From contig JAUNNI010000009.1 of the NCBI GenBank assembly GCA_030531555.1, positions 1 to 64,000 on the forward strand: DNA of 64,000 nucleotides, read 5' to 3'. Below the pieces are notes generated by a model, which had not been told where the DNA came from, searched no databases, and saw only the letters and a program-made list of their open reading frames with translations. Positions within the stretch are counted from its first letter, which is position 1. Each line of letters opens with the position of its first letter. Positions 33,319 to 41,847 of the stretch are shown one piece after another. The stretch comes from Eubacteriales bacterium (lineage in GTDB: Bacteria > Bacillota > Clostridia > Lachnospirales > Lachnospiraceae). The position numbers and the translations under genes were made by a program.

Positions 33319-35505
33319 ATGATAAACGAACAGCAAATCTATGATCAATTTGCCGATTTCATACAAGATTATATTTATGAAAAAGGATGGAATCATCTGA
33401 ATCCCATGCAGCTTGCAGCAGCGGAATGTATCTTTCAAGGGGAAAAGAATGTCCTTCTCATGGCTGGAACTGCCCAGGGGAAAACGGAAGCCGCTTTTTT
33501 TCCTGCAATCTCTGTAATCTCACAAAGGCGAGAGCAGAACAGAGAAGGGATTTCTATCCTTTATATTAGCCCTTTAAAGGCATTGATCAATGATCAGTTT
33601 TTTCGTATTGAAGAATTGTTGAAAAGAACAGATATCACTCTTACTAAATGGCATGGTGATGCTCCAGTCTCATCGAAAAAGCGTCTGTTGGAGAATGCCA
33701 ATGGCATTTTACAGATGACCATAGAATCTTTGGAGGCCATGTTCTGTCTGCATCCAGAAAGAATCCCGATTTTATTTTCCAATCTGACTTTTGTCATCAT
33801 TGATGAGATTCATTATTATCTGGGAAATGAAAGGGGACTTCAGCTTATTACTCTTCTGGAAAGAATCCATAAACGAACAGGCTGCCAGCCTCTTCGAATT
33901 GGCTTATCTGCAACCATAGGAGAGAAAGAAACGGCTCTTTCTTTTCTGAATCAGGGGAGCGGAAGAGAAGGAAGATTGATCCATCTAAAAAGAACAGATG
34001 GGAAAGCAAGTCTTGCTATTACCACAACTTCTATTGGGAAAGAAGAATTGCCGAATCGTTATCTTTTGAAAATTATGAAAGAAGCAAAAGATCAACGAAG
34101 CCTCTTATTTACCAATTCCAGAAGAATGGCAGAATTATTGATTGTAGGGCTAAAAGAATTGGCCAAAGAGAAAAATCTGCCAGATTATTATTATATACAT
34201 CATGGAAATATCGGAAAATCAATCCGTGAAGAAACGGAAGAAAAGATGAAGAAAGAAGATGGTCCGATACTGACGGCCAGCACACGCACTTTAGAACTGG
34301 GAATTGATATCGGGGATCTGGATCAGGTGCTTTTTGCATCCGATCCTCCTTCCATTTCCTCCATGGTACAGAGGTTGGGGCGTAGTGGAAGAAAAAGTGG
34401 CAAGGCAAAAATGTCATTTCATTTACGCTATTTTCCAGAAAAGGGAGAAAAAAGAAAACTGGATTTGTCTCTCATTCGATCCATGGCTATGATTGAAGTA
34501 TATTTTCGGGAACATCATTTGGAAAATGATACTTTACCGGTATTGCCTTATCATTTCCTCGTCCATGTGATTTTGTCTGTTCTTTGTGAAAAGGGATGTT
34601 TACAGTTATCTGTTCTAGCAAGAGAAGTCATGGAATTTTCTGCATTTACAAGAATGTCATTGGATGATTTACGAGATTTACTTCACGCTCTTTTGGAAAG
34701 ACATCTACTTCTTCAATATGAAGATGGAGCCATTGGACTTGATGATAAAGGGGAAGAAATCGTAAACTCCATGAATTTCTTTGCTCTTTTTCAAAAAGGA
34801 ATTGTTATGGGTGTATATGCAAGGGAATCATTCATTGGAAGTGTTGATCGCGCTTATCGTCCTGGAGATCGTTTCTATCTGGCGGGTCAATCCTGGGAAG
34901 TGATTGAAAGAGAAATAGAGAGAAAACGATTGCAGGTTATTCCTTTTGAGATAGAAAAAAATGATGAGAAGGAAGAAATCGCTGTTTCCTATGATGGATT
35001 TGAAGAATGGAAAACGGATGAAAAAACCATGAGAAAAATTCACGAGATTCTTGCAGGAAAAGAAGAGTATCTCTATCTGGATGAAGCAAGCAAAGGAGTT
35101 TTACAGGATCTTAGAAAAAAGGTTCAACAGTATCAGTTGCTGGATGAAGTTACCATGGAGTCTTCAGGAGGAGCTCTTTTGATTCAGCCTTGCCTGTCAA
35201 CAAAAACGATGCAAACGATCTTTCATATTTTAAAAGTCCATAATTATGAATGTGAGTTGATCTATCTTCGAAATTTGCTTTACGGTATTCGAATAAAACA
35301 CTGCAATGAAAAGAAATGGCATGATTTTTGTCATTTTATTTGTAAAGAAAAATATATGCTGGATTATTCCTATGTCAATGTTTTTGTTAAGACGCACCAC
35401 AAATATGACGAATTTTTGCCTGCGAACTTAAAAGGAAAAGAAATCTTATGGGATGAATTGGACTTGCTTGGTGCAAGAGCATATTTTCAGTCATTTTTAG
35501 AATAA
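33319..35505 (+). CDS. Lhr-like superfamily 2 DEAD/DEAH helicase (BrxHI-like)
   Basis: A 728-residue helicase with motif I GTAQGKTEAA (50-59), motif II DEIH (162-165), motif III SAT (197-199), TASTRTLELGID (motif V) and QRLGRSGR (351-358). Motif I has Ala-Gln where Lhr proteins usually have Gly-Ser. The C-terminal 300 residues lack a recognised domain and may hold a winged helix. BrxHI, an Lhr-type helicase, accompanies BrxD in some phage-defence loci. Here it is the last of three closely spaced genes. A role in defence or DNA repair is inferred from the combination. Confidence 0.8.
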   Translation: MINEQQIYDQFADFIQDYIYEKGWNHLNPMQLAAAECIFQGEKNVLLMAGTAQGKTEAAFFPAISVISQRREQNREGISILYISPLKALINDQFFRIEELLKRTDITLTKWHGDAPVSSKKRLLENANGILQMTIESLEAMFCLHPERIPILFSNLTFVIIDEIHYYLGNERGLQLITLLERIHKRTGCQPLRIGLSATIGEKETALSFLNQGSGREGRLIHLKRTDGKASLAITTTSIGKEELPNRYLLKIMKEAKDQRSLLFTNSRRMAELLIVGLKELAKEKNLPDYYYIHHGNIGKSIREETEEKMKKEDGPILTASTRTLELGIDIGDLDQVLFASDPPSISSMVQRLGRSGRKSGKAKMSFHLRYFPEKGEKRKLDLSLIRSMAMIEVYFREHHLENDTLPVLPYHFLVHVILSVLCEKGCLQLSVLAREVMEFSAFTRMSLDDLRDLLHALLERHLLLQYEDGAIGLDDKGEEIVNSMNFFALFQKGIVMGVYARESFIGSVDRAYRPGDRFYLAGQSWEVIEREIERKRLQVIPFEIEKNDEKEEIAVSYDGFEEWKTDEKTMRKIHEILAGKEEYLYLDEASKGVLQDLRKKVQQYQLLDEVTMESSGGALLIQPCLSTKTMQTIFHILKVHNYECELIYLRNLLYGIRIKHCNEKKWHDFCHFICKEKYMLDYSYVNVFVKTHHKYDEFLPANLKGKEILWDELDLLGARAYFQSFLE

Positions 35506-35540
35506 AAGGGCCAGTGGGCTACCGCTCTTTAGGGTATACA

Positions 35541-35578
35541 AAATGAGCTGGATTTTTTAAATCCGGCTCATTTCATTC
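35541..35578 (+). terminator. Bidirectional terminator between the helicase and serine hydrolase genes
   Basis: AAATGAGCTGGATT pairs with AATCCGGCTCATTT around a T-rich loop. The A/T flanks let it serve both convergent genes; its right arm overlaps the last codons region of the minus-strand gene at 35573. Confidence 0.75.
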
Positions 35579-37162
35579 CAATTCAAAATCTGGCACAATT
35601 CGATCTGTCATTCCATAACCGCCATCACTCATCATGGTTTCATCGGTTTCAATGCGAAGGAATTCTTGATTTTCTCCCTCAAAACGGAAGAGGAAACGAG
35701 TACCACTCATAGCATCCATGCGTCGAACTTCCATTTCCAGGCAATGTAAGCTGCGCCATCTGGCAGTAGCAGCATACTCAGACTTTGTGGCAGCAGAATA
35801 ACCACGATAAAATGAGTTGGCAAGACATGCTTTCATTTCATAAGAGTTATTATTTTCTTCCACAAACCAATGAAGCATATCATCTTTGATGGAGAAGCGC
35901 ATCTTAAGAATCCCATCTTGGTCCGCTGCTTCTGAGAGACCCGCACCACCAATCCAGGTTTTTAAGCTGCTACAGGACTGTTTTGTATGGTAAATGCGCC
36001 CTTCTAATTTCTTTTCAAAGGTTGGATTATGGCAATTTTTTAAGGCAGGAAGATGAAGATTTTTTAGACGATCATTCAACAAAGCCTGTAGAGCTTCTTC
36101 ATTTTCTTTTGATTTATTCTTGGAGAGAGAAAAATCCACTGCAGGAATCAGAAATTCATTTACAGCATCCAGGATGGACTGTGTCTGTTCCGTTGCAGCA
36201 TTGATTATGACAATCAGATCCTGTTTTGGAAAAACAAGGCCAAACTGCCCATAAGCGCCATCTGCACGGAAAGAACCTTCCACCATTCCCATCCAGCATT
36301 GGTAACCATATCCCATAGCCCAATCTTTGATATGACCCTCGCTGTCACCTTCGGTTTCCATATGCTTTTTGCTCATGAGAGGATACCAGTCTGGAAGAAC
36401 TACTTTGCCTTCCCAATGACCATTATGAAGCATGAAATAAGTGAATTTTGCCATGTTTTCTATACTTAATTTCATACCGCTGCCAGCAGATTGAACTTGC
36501 ATGGAATCTGGCAGATGGTAGCAGAAGATGTCTCCCATATTCAGAGGTTTGAATAATCTGTCTTTCAAAAATTCAGTGATGTCCTGACCGGTCTTTTTCT
36601 TTAAAATTGCGGCAAGAATGTTGGTACCCATAGTGTTGTATTTATAAAAGGTACCAGGTTTATAAATAACAGGCTGATGGAAGAATTTCGTGATCCATTG
36701 TTCTCCCCGATCCCTGCTTTCTTCTTCCTGTCCACAGCTCATGCAAAGAAGATGATGAAGTGTGATCTCTTTTAGATTGGCGATCATTTCCTCTACAGAC
36801 TTAGCGGCATTTGCAGAAGGATAGGATGCTTTTGGTGTACTTCCATCAGGAAGGAGCAGATCCTTTGCATCAGGAATCTCCTCAGGAAAATAATCAACAA
36901 TGTGTTCATCTAAGGATAAAATTCCTTCTTGCACAGCAAAACCGATGGCGGTACTGGTAAAGGATTTGGTAAAAGAATATACAGGATGCAAATCATCCAG
37001 TTTATATGGGGAGTAAGCGGCTTTGGCCACACAGATGCCATGGCGAATCATCATGAATCGATGAAGCTCTAAACCTTTATGATCAATATATTCCAAAAAT
37101 TGAAGGATTCCTTCTGAATCGATTCCCTGAGATTCCGGGGATAGTTCTTTAAAATATGACAT
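35573..37162 (-). CDS. Beta-lactamase-related (class C type) serine hydrolase
   Basis: A 529-residue cytoplasmic protein of the beta-lactamase/DD-peptidase-fold family. The catalytic Ser-x2-Lys is SFTK at 63-66 and the Tyr-x-Asn is in YKYNT around residue 180. No signal peptide is visible. Family members include esterases and D-amino-acid amidases; antibiotic hydrolysis is not implied. The C-terminal 150 residues are an extra domain of unknown role. The start is supported by AAAGGATG upstream of the minus-strand ATG. Orientation is opposite to its neighbours. Confidence 0.82.
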   Translation of the reverse strand: MSYFKELSPESQGIDSEGILQFLEYIDHKGLELHRFMMIRHGICVAKAAYSPYKLDDLHPVYSFTKSFTSTAIGFAVQEGILSLDEHIVDYFPEEIPDAKDLLLPDGSTPKASYPSANAAKSVEEMIANLKEITLHHLLCMSCGQEEESRDRGEQWITKFFHQPVIYKPGTFYKYNTMGTNILAAILKKKTGQDITEFLKDRLFKPLNMGDIFCYHLPDSMQVQSAGSGMKLSIENMAKFTYFMLHNGHWEGKVVLPDWYPLMSKKHMETEGDSEGHIKDWAMGYGYQCWMGMVEGSFRADGAYGQFGLVFPKQDLIVIINAATEQTQSILDAVNEFLIPAVDFSLSKNKSKENEEALQALLNDRLKNLHLPALKNCHNPTFEKKLEGRIYHTKQSCSSLKTWIGGAGLSEAADQDGILKMRFSIKDDMLHWFVEENNNSYEMKACLANSFYRGYSAATKSEYAATARWRSLHCLEMEVRRMDAMSGTRFLFRFEGENQEFLRIETDETMMSDGGYGMTDRIVPDFELE

Positions 37163-37193
37163 GGTAACATCCTTTCTAATAAGTTCTTATGTC

Positions 37194-37222
37194 ATTATAA
37201 CATTCTGTATGTCAAACGTTAA
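37194..37222 (-). promoter_or_regulatory. Candidate promoter of the serine hydrolase gene
   Basis: On the minus strand, TTAACG, a 17-base spacer (containing TTGACA) and a consensus TATAAT at 37199-37194, about 30 bases before the ATG. The -35 match is weak. Confidence 0.45.
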
Positions 37223-37330
37223 GCATATTTTTAAAATGGAAAAAAAGGTGAAAATAATACAATAAACGTAAATAAAATTACAATTTCATTATTGAATTTT
37301 TAGAAGTTGGTGCGAATAACAGGAAATTAC

Positions 37331-37359
37331 TTTACATAGTACAAATATAAGGCTATAAT
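37331..37359 (+). promoter_or_regulatory. Strong promoter of a short non-coding transcript
   Basis: TTTACA (37331-37336), a 17-base spacer and TATAAT (37354-37359). No gene starts within reach before the terminator at 37481. Confidence 0.65.
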
Positions 37360-37365
37360 AGTACA

Positions 37366-37514
37366 AGTAAGATACTTAAAGCATCTTATGCATAGACAAA
37401 GATTATTGTAATGGGAGAATTCTGGATACATTTTTCTACCATTTGATAATAAAATGATCATAGAGTTTTAACTCAAAAAGGATTTCTCCTCTGGTCAAGG
37501 AGAAATCTTTTTTT
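37366..37514 (+). ncRNA. Candidate small RNA upstream of glnN
   Basis: About 149 bases bounded by a near-consensus promoter (TATAAT at 37354) and a perfect intrinsic terminator: GATTTCTCC (37481-37489) pairs with GGAGAAATC (37499-37507), then seven T residues. The only reading frame with a usual start codon that I see is 11 codons from an ATG at 37413 without a ribosome site. It lies in the 567-base spacer upstream of glutamine synthetase, so a nitrogen-related regulatory RNA is possible. A leader of glnN is unlikely because glnN has its own promoter beyond the terminator. Confidence 0.55.
37481..37514 (+). terminator. Intrinsic terminator of the candidate small RNA
   Basis: A 9-bp perfect stem, extendable through A-T pairs, with a nine-base loop and a T7 tail. 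Confidence 0.8.
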
Positions 37515-37575
37515 GCATTTTTTTAGCTTATCATTGGTCTGTTGAGAAAATTTTACAAAAAAATGAAATTTTGTG

Positions 37576-37604
37576 TTGACAATCCTTCAAATTGGTAGTA
37601 TAGT
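37576..37604 (+). promoter_or_regulatory. glnN promoter, near-identical to that of asnB
   Basis: TTGACA (37576-37581), a 17-base spacer containing TCCTTCA, and TATAGT (37599-37604). The sequence continues TCAATCTC into the hairpin at 37619. The asnB promoter at 43317 has the same boxes, the same TCCTTCA and the same downstream octamer. Confidence 0.8.
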
Positions 37605-37618
37605 CAATCTCGTGAAGC

Positions 37619-37662
37619 AAAGGCGCTTCGGACAAAGAGTTTTCGTCCGAGGTGCCTTTTTC
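37619..37662 (+). promoter_or_regulatory. Leader hairpin/attenuator before glnN
   Basis: AAGGCGCTTCGGAC pairs with GTCCGAGGTGCCTT (14 bp with two G-U pairs), followed by T residues: a canonical terminator beginning about ten bases after the predicted transcription start and 67 bases before the glnN ATG. It must be bypassed for glnN expression, so it is probably an antitermination or attenuation control. The 5' flank AGCAAAGGCGC is shared with the asnB hairpin and, in part, with the one before the ammonium transporter. Confidence 0.75.
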
Positions 37663-37729
37663 TTATTTAACAAGCAAAATCATTTCAACACATAAGAGTA
37701 AAAACATGATTTATGAAAGGAGAACGATT

Positions 37730-39829
37730 ATGAGTAAATCAGTTCAGGAATTATATGGTAGCTTGGTATTTAATGACAAGATCATGAGAGCAAAACTTCC
37801 AAAAGATATCTACAAAGCTCTTCGCAAAACAATCACACAGAATACACATCTTGAAATCGATGTTGCTAACGCAGTAGCAGTAGCAATGAAAGAATGGGCA
37901 GTAGAAAATGGTGCAACTCATTTCACACACTGGTTCCAGCCAATGACAGGTTTCACTGCTGAAAAACATGATAGTTTTATTACACCAGTTGGTGATGGCG
38001 AAATTATCATGGAATTCTCCGGCAAAGAATTAGTAAAAGGTGAACCAGATGCATCCAGTTTCCCATCCGGTGGTCTTCGTGCAACATGTGAAGCAAGAGG
38101 CTATACAGCTTGGGATCCAACATCTCCAGCATTCATTAAAGATGGTACTTTATGTATTCCAACAGCTTTCTGTTCCTACAGTGGTGAAGCTTTGGATAAG
38201 AAAACTCCACTTCTTCGTTCCATGGAAGCTTTAAGCAAAGAAGCAGTGAAAGTACTTCATTTACTTGGTATGGAAGATGTAAAACAGGTTATTACAACAG
38301 TAGGTCCTGAACAGGAATACTTCTTATTAGATAAAGAAGATTACAAAAAACGTCGTGACTTAATCTTCACAGGTAGAACACTTCTTGGTGCTATGCCTCC
38401 AAAAGGTCAGGAAATGGAAGATCATTACTTTGGTATGTTAAGAAGCAGAGTTGCTGATTACATGCATGATCTTGATGAAGAATTATGGAAACTTGGTATT
38501 CCAGCAAAAACAAAACATAACGAAGTAGCTCCTTGTCAGCATGAGCTTGCTCCAGTATTTGATACAACAAACGTTGCTGTTGACCACAACCAGTTAACTA
38601 TGGAAGTAATGAAAAAAGTAGCAGACAAACATGGATTTGTATGTCTTCTTCATGAAAAACCATTTGATGGTATCAACGGTTCCGGTAAACATAACAACTG
38701 GTCCATGTCCACAGATACTGGTAAAAACTTATTAGATCCAGGCAGAAAACCAGTAGATAACATTCCATTTATGGTATCTTTGATCGCAGTTATCGCAGCA
38801 GTAGATGAATATGCTGATCTTATGAGATTCTCCGTTGCAACAGCTGGTAATGACCACAGACTTGGTGCTAATGAAGCTCCTCCAGCAATCATCTCCATCT
38901 TCTTAGGTGATGAACTTACAGCTGTATTAAAAGCAGTGGAAGAAGGATCCTTTATTGGAAAACAGAAGAGAGTATCCATGGACACTGGTGCCATCGTACT
39001 TCCACACTTCTACAAAGATACAACAGACCGTAACAGAACTTCACCATTTGCCTTCACAGGTAATAAATTCGAGTTCCGTTCCCTTGGTTCTTCCCTTTCC
39101 GTATCTGGTCCTAACGTTGTTCTTAATACTGCAGTTGCAGAAGAACTTTCTAAGATTTATGAAATCTTAAAAGATGTAAAACCAGAGGACATGGAAGATG
39201 CAGTGCATGAATTATTAAAAGACTACATTGTAAAACATAAACGAGTAATCTTCAACGGCAATGGTTACTCCGATGAATGGGTTGAAGAAGCAGAAGCCAG
39301 AGGTCTTTACAACTACAAATCCACTCCAGATGTACTTCCAGTATTAATCGAAAATAAGAATGTGGAACTTTTCACAAAACATGGTATCTTCACAGAAAGC
39401 GAATTAGATTCCAGATACGAAATCCATTTAGAGAACTACTGCAAGACAATCCATATCGAAGCAAAAACAATGGAAGATATGTTATGCCATCAGTTCATGC
39501 CAGCACTTGCTGCAGCTATCGATCAGTCTGTTTCTTTAGCATTAAAGAAAAAACAGCTCTGTGAAAGCATCACAAGTAAAACAGAACAGAAAGTAATTGA
39601 AAAATTATCTCAGGCTTACGATGCAATCTATGACTTAACAGAGGCACTTCAGGCTGATATCGCAAAAGCAGAAGAAATCGAAGATTTCTTAGCATGTGCG
39701 AAATTCTATCATGACACAATCTTAGACGATATGGCAAAAGTAAGAGAAGTAGCAGATGGTGTTGAGGGTATGATCCCAGAAGAACTTCTTCCATACCCAA
39801 CATATGCTCAGATGTTATTCTACGTATAA
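37730..39829 (+). CDS. glnN: Glutamine synthetase type III
   Basis: A 699-residue GSIII that makes glutamine from glutamate, ammonia and ATP. Recognisable blocks are THFTHWFQPMTG and FSGKELVKGEPDASSFPSGG (N-terminal GSIII signature, in two parts), GPEQEYFL (metal-binding Glu), KHNEVAPCQHE, and KHNNWSM. The length is typical of the family, which is common in Bacteroidetes and Clostridia. AAAGGAG lies seven bases before the ATG at 37730; the longer frame from 37652 overlaps the leader. It starts the nitrogen assimilation cluster and is preceded by a promoter-hairpin control element. Confidence 0.92.
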   Translation: MSKSVQELYGSLVFNDKIMRAKLPKDIYKALRKTITQNTHLEIDVANAVAVAMKEWAVENGATHFTHWFQPMTGFTAEKHDSFITPVGDGEIIMEFSGKELVKGEPDASSFPSGGLRATCEARGYTAWDPTSPAFIKDGTLCIPTAFCSYSGEALDKKTPLLRSMEALSKEAVKVLHLLGMEDVKQVITTVGPEQEYFLLDKEDYKKRRDLIFTGRTLLGAMPPKGQEMEDHYFGMLRSRVADYMHDLDEELWKLGIPAKTKHNEVAPCQHELAPVFDTTNVAVDHNQLTMEVMKKVADKHGFVCLLHEKPFDGINGSGKHNNWSMSTDTGKNLLDPGRKPVDNIPFMVSLIAVIAAVDEYADLMRFSVATAGNDHRLGANEAPPAIISIFLGDELTAVLKAVEEGSFIGKQKRVSMDTGAIVLPHFYKDTTDRNRTSPFAFTGNKFEFRSLGSSLSVSGPNVVLNTAVAEELSKIYEILKDVKPEDMEDAVHELLKDYIVKHKRVIFNGNGYSDEWVEEAEARGLYNYKSTPDVLPVLIENKNVELFTKHGIFTESELDSRYEIHLENYCKTIHIEAKTMEDMLCHQFMPALAAAIDQSVSLALKKKQLCESITSKTEQKVIEKLSQAYDAIYDLTEALQADIAKAEEIEDFLACAKFYHDTILDDMAKVREVADGVEGMIPEELLPYPTYAQMLFYV

Positions 39830-39890
39830 TCATTAAGATTATAGAGAGAAAATCTTATCAGTAACCTATTAAAAATATCATAAAGATAGC

Positions 39891-39926
39891 AAAGGTGCGT
39901 TTCAATAAAAAAGACGCACCTTTTCT
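39891..39926 (+). promoter_or_regulatory. Hairpin before the ammonium transporter gene, related to the glnN leader
   Basis: AAAGGTGCGT pairs with ACGCACCTTT around a 13-base loop and is followed by TTCTAAT. The preceding bases are AGC, giving AGCAAAGGTGC against AGCAAAGGCGC in the glnN and asnB leaders. No clear -35 box is present, so it is likely an intercistronic terminator or attenuator within the glnN-amt transcript. Confidence 0.65.
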
Positions 39927-39972
39927 AATATATAAGGATGGTTAAAAATCATCCTGAACAGGAGGAAGAAAA

Positions 39973-41736
39973 ATGAGTAATGAAATTATGAGCGCAATTA
40001 ACAGTCAGGTCTTTGCCGTCTGGTTCTTGATCGGGGCAGCCTTAGTATTTTGGATGCAGGCAGGCTTTGCCATGGTAGAAGCTGGTTTTACCAGAGCGAA
40101 GAATACCGGTAATATCATCATGAAAAACCTGATGGACTTCTGTATCGGTACAGTAACCTTCATCTTAATTGGTTTTAGCTTCTTATTAGGAGAAGATATG
40201 ATAGGTTTTATTGGAAAACCTGGTTTTGATATCTTTACAAGTTATGCAAGCTTTGACTGGTCCAATTTCGTATTTAACTTAGTATTCTGTGCAACAACTG
40301 CAACCATCGTTTCCGGTGCTATGGCAGAAAGAACAAAATTCTTATCATACTGTGTATATTCTGGTGTGATTTCTGCTTGTATCTATCCAATCGAAGCTCA
40401 TTGGATCTGGGGTGGCGGCTGGTTAGCTCAGATGGGATTCCATGATTTCGCCGGTTCTTGTGCCATCCATATGGTTGGTGGTATCTCCGCTTTAATCGGT
40501 GCAAAAATCTTAGGACCTCGTATCGGTAAATTTGAATATGATGACAATGGAAAAGTAAGAAAAGTCAATGCGTTTCCTGGTCATAACATTACAATTGGTG
40601 CTTTAGGTGTATTTATTCTCTGGCTTGGCTGGTATGGTTTCAACGGTGCTGCTTGTACATCTGTAGAACAGCTTGGATCCGTATTCGTAACAACAACAAT
40701 CGCACCTGCCATCGCAACTGTTGTTTGTATGGTATTTACTTGGGTGAAATATGGAAAACCAGATATTTCCATGTGTCTGAATGCTTCTTTAGCAGGTCTT
40801 GTAGCAATCACAGCTCCTTGTGATGTTACAGATGCAGCTGGTGCCATCATCATCGGTGGTGTTGCTGGTTTACTTGTATGCTTTGGTGTATGGTTCTTAG
40901 ATAACGTATTATATATTGATGACCCAGTTGGTGCTGTTGCAGTTCATTGCTTAAATGGTATCTGGGGAACACTTGCCGTTGGTCTTTTTGCAACAAACAC
41001 AGCTCCAGGCTACAGTATCGCAGATGCTTCTGGAAATGAATTAGTTGGTTTATTCTACGGTGGTGGATTTGGTCTTTTAAAACTTCAGTTGATTGGTTTC
41101 TTAAGTGTTGCAGCATGGACTGCAGTTACAATTACAGTTGCTTTCTTCATCATTCGTGCCATTTTTGGTTTACGTGTTACAGAGGAAGAAGAAATCATCG
41201 GTCTTGATTCTACAGAACATGGTCTTCCAAGTGCTTATGCCGGATTTAGTATCATGGATATTTCTTCTGGTATGACAATGAGTGTCAACGAAAACACAAG
41301 TCTTGGATCCGATGATTATGTTACTGCAAGCGAGGCAGCAAAAGATGCAGCAGTCCCAGTGATCAATTCCCTTCCAGCAACAGGAATCAGCAAGGTGGTT
41401 ATCATTGCAAAACTTACAAGATACGACGTGCTGAAAAAAGAATTAAACAACCTTGGTGTTACAGGTATGACAATCACACAGGTATCTGGATGTGGTATTC
41501 AGAAAGGTGCCGGTAGCAAATACCGTGGTGTTGAAATGGATATTACCTTACTTCCAAAAGTAAAAGTTGAGGTTGTTGTAAGCAAGATTCCAGTAGAAGC
41601 AGTCATCGAAGCAGCTAAGAAAGCCCTTTATACAGGACATATCGGAGATGGTAAGATCTTCGTATATCCAGTGGAAAGAGTTGTTAAGATTCGTACAGGC
41701 GAAGAAAACTTTGATGCTCTTCAGGATGTGGAATAG
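39973..41736 (+). CDS. amt: Ammonium transporter fused to a PII signalling domain
   Basis: A 587-residue fusion. Residues 1 to about 410 are an Amt channel with eleven membrane segments (AGFAMVEAGFTRAKN; the twin-His region HMVGGISALIGAKILGPR and AVHCLNGIWGT). After a linker of about 60 residues, a complete PII (GlnB/GlnK) domain spans about 472-587, with KYRGVEMD in the T-loop, LLPKVKVEVVV, and GHIGDGKIFVYPVERVVKIRTGE as two blocks. The T-loop Tyr that is uridylylated in enterobacteria is Met here, so control should be by ATP/ADP and 2-oxoglutarate only. The PII domain probably gates its own channel. AGGAGG precedes the ATG. Confidence 0.9.
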   Translation: MSNEIMSAINSQVFAVWFLIGAALVFWMQAGFAMVEAGFTRAKNTGNIIMKNLMDFCIGTVTFILIGFSFLLGEDMIGFIGKPGFDIFTSYASFDWSNFVFNLVFCATTATIVSGAMAERTKFLSYCVYSGVISACIYPIEAHWIWGGGWLAQMGFHDFAGSCAIHMVGGISALIGAKILGPRIGKFEYDDNGKVRKVNAFPGHNITIGALGVFILWLGWYGFNGAACTSVEQLGSVFVTTTIAPAIATVVCMVFTWVKYGKPDISMCLNASLAGLVAITAPCDVTDAAGAIIIGGVAGLLVCFGVWFLDNVLYIDDPVGAVAVHCLNGIWGTLAVGLFATNTAPGYSIADASGNELVGLFYGGGFGLLKLQLIGFLSVAAWTAVTITVAFFIIRAIFGLRVTEEEEIIGLDSTEHGLPSAYAGFSIMDISSGMTMSVNENTSLGSDDYVTASEAAKDAAVPVINSLPATGISKVVIIAKLTRYDVLKKELNNLGVTGMTITQVSGCGIQKGAGSKYRGVEMDITLLPKVKVEVVVSKIPVEAVIEAAKKALYTGHIGDGKIFVYPVERVVKIRTGEENFDALQDVE

Positions 41737-41758
41737 TTAAAAAAATATAGATAATCTT

Positions 41759-41790
41759 ACTCCTGCTTATCCCTTTGGATAGGCGGGAGT
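41759..41790 (+). other. Intercistronic hairpin before purF
   Basis: ACTCCTGCTTATCC pairs with GGATAGGCGGGAGT (14 bp, two G-U) around CTTT. No T run follows, so it is not a typical terminator; it may tune purF expression or stabilise the mRNA. Confidence 0.55.
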
Positions 41791-41847
41791 TAAACGCGTG
41801 TAATGAAAAATGATATGTATGAATGGAACAGAAATGGAGTTAAAGAA

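Noticed and set aside
30616..35505. A complete BREX locus
   Set aside because: Only BrxD-like and BrxHI-like genes are present; no methyltransferase, PglZ, BrxL or BrxC-length ATPase was seen within several kilobases on either side.
37413..37448. An 11-codon frame inside the candidate small RNA
   Set aside because: No ribosome binding site at a usable distance and no sign of coding constraint; too short to support as a gene.
37576..37662. ANTAR-type dual-hexaloop antitermination site before glnN
   Set aside because: Only about ten bases separate the predicted transcription start from the terminator stem, leaving no room for the first hairpin, and none of the three related hairpins has a six-base loop.
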